A DNA stretch of 64,000 nucleotides from Brachybacterium squillarum M-6-3 (GTDB taxonomy: Bacteria > Actinomycetota > Actinomycetes > Actinomycetales > Dermabacteraceae), in contig NZ_AGBX01000006.1 of the NCBI RefSeq assembly GCF_000225825.1, positions 124,001 through 188,000 of the forward strand. The letters run 5' to 3'. How positions within the stretch are numbered: the first letter of the stretch is position 1; each line of letters starts with the position of its first letter. Shown piece after piece: positions 63,976 to 64,000 of this stretch. Under the pieces are notes generated by a model, which was not told the DNA's origin, searched no databases, and worked only from the letters and a program-made list of their open reading frames with translations. Position numbers and translations under genes: made by a program.

Positions 63976-64000
63976 GTTAATGTCGTTGACACGGAGGACC

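Overview
The window is very GC-rich DNA from a Gram-positive actinobacterium. The best fit is the Dermabacteraceae, for example Brachybacterium, though this is inferred without any database search. Supporting signs are a dnaK-grpE-dnaJ-hspR operon with HAIR operators, a DUF5129-family exported protein, a malE-F-G transporter with no local ATPase gene, and many genes with a TAnnnT box 5-7 nt before the start codon, as expected for leaderless mRNAs.

Layout. 1-5.6 kb holds housekeeping and accessory enzymes (two-gene nitronate monooxygenase/spermidine-synthase-like operon, RBBP9-like hydrolase, FmdB-FmdA formamidase pair). 5.7-8.2 kb is a decaying cluster: a DUF421 gene and an exonuclease-type gene run into each other at their 3' ends, mmcQ and the exonuclease gene carry frameshifts, and only a two-TM protein and a 33-residue membrane ORF look intact. 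8.47-17.58 kb is a heavy-metal mobile island. It has three related 52-bp transposon ends (8468, 12637, 17576), a cadD-cmtR cadmium cassette, a resolvase, a DDE transposase with its AAA+ partner (Tn552/Tn5053 type), an IS3 remnant, a complete IS21-family element with a 4-bp target duplication, and a merA/merR pair. Its right end truncates an nhaA gene of the NhaA-thioredoxin fusion type.

19.4-23.7 kb is the dnaK heat-shock operon with two HAIR sites and a sigma-70-like promoter. 23.7-26.0 kb is a glycolipid-type glycosyltransferase followed by two decayed genes. 26.1-28.7 kb carries two paralogous ATP-grasp ligases. 28.8-37.7 kb is a maltose/maltodextrin locus: two GH13 enzymes, MalG, MalF, MalE and a divergent LacI-type regulator, with operator, promoter, intercistronic hairpins and terminator. 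Next come trpS, a DUF5129 gene interrupted by an in-frame amber codon, its multiply frameshifted neighbour, and a SRPBCC protein.

42-53 kb is amino-acid metabolism: cysK-cysE, an aldo-keto reductase-sirtuin pair, arginine deiminase, glycine cleavage gcvT-gcvH-gcvP, and a MetE-like protein. 53-64 kb has a mannosyltransferase-like enzyme, a class I glutamine amidotransferase hydrolase, a small membrane protein with a strong terminator, deoD divergent from an MFS exporter, a YciO/Sua5 protein, a DUF952 protein divergent from a tightly overlapping GNAT-phosphatase-amidase-S4 operon, and a PrsW-type protease. The last 50 bases carry another HAIR-like palindrome followed by a Shine-Dalgarno sequence, which predicts an HspR-controlled gene (clpB is the obvious guess) just outside the window.
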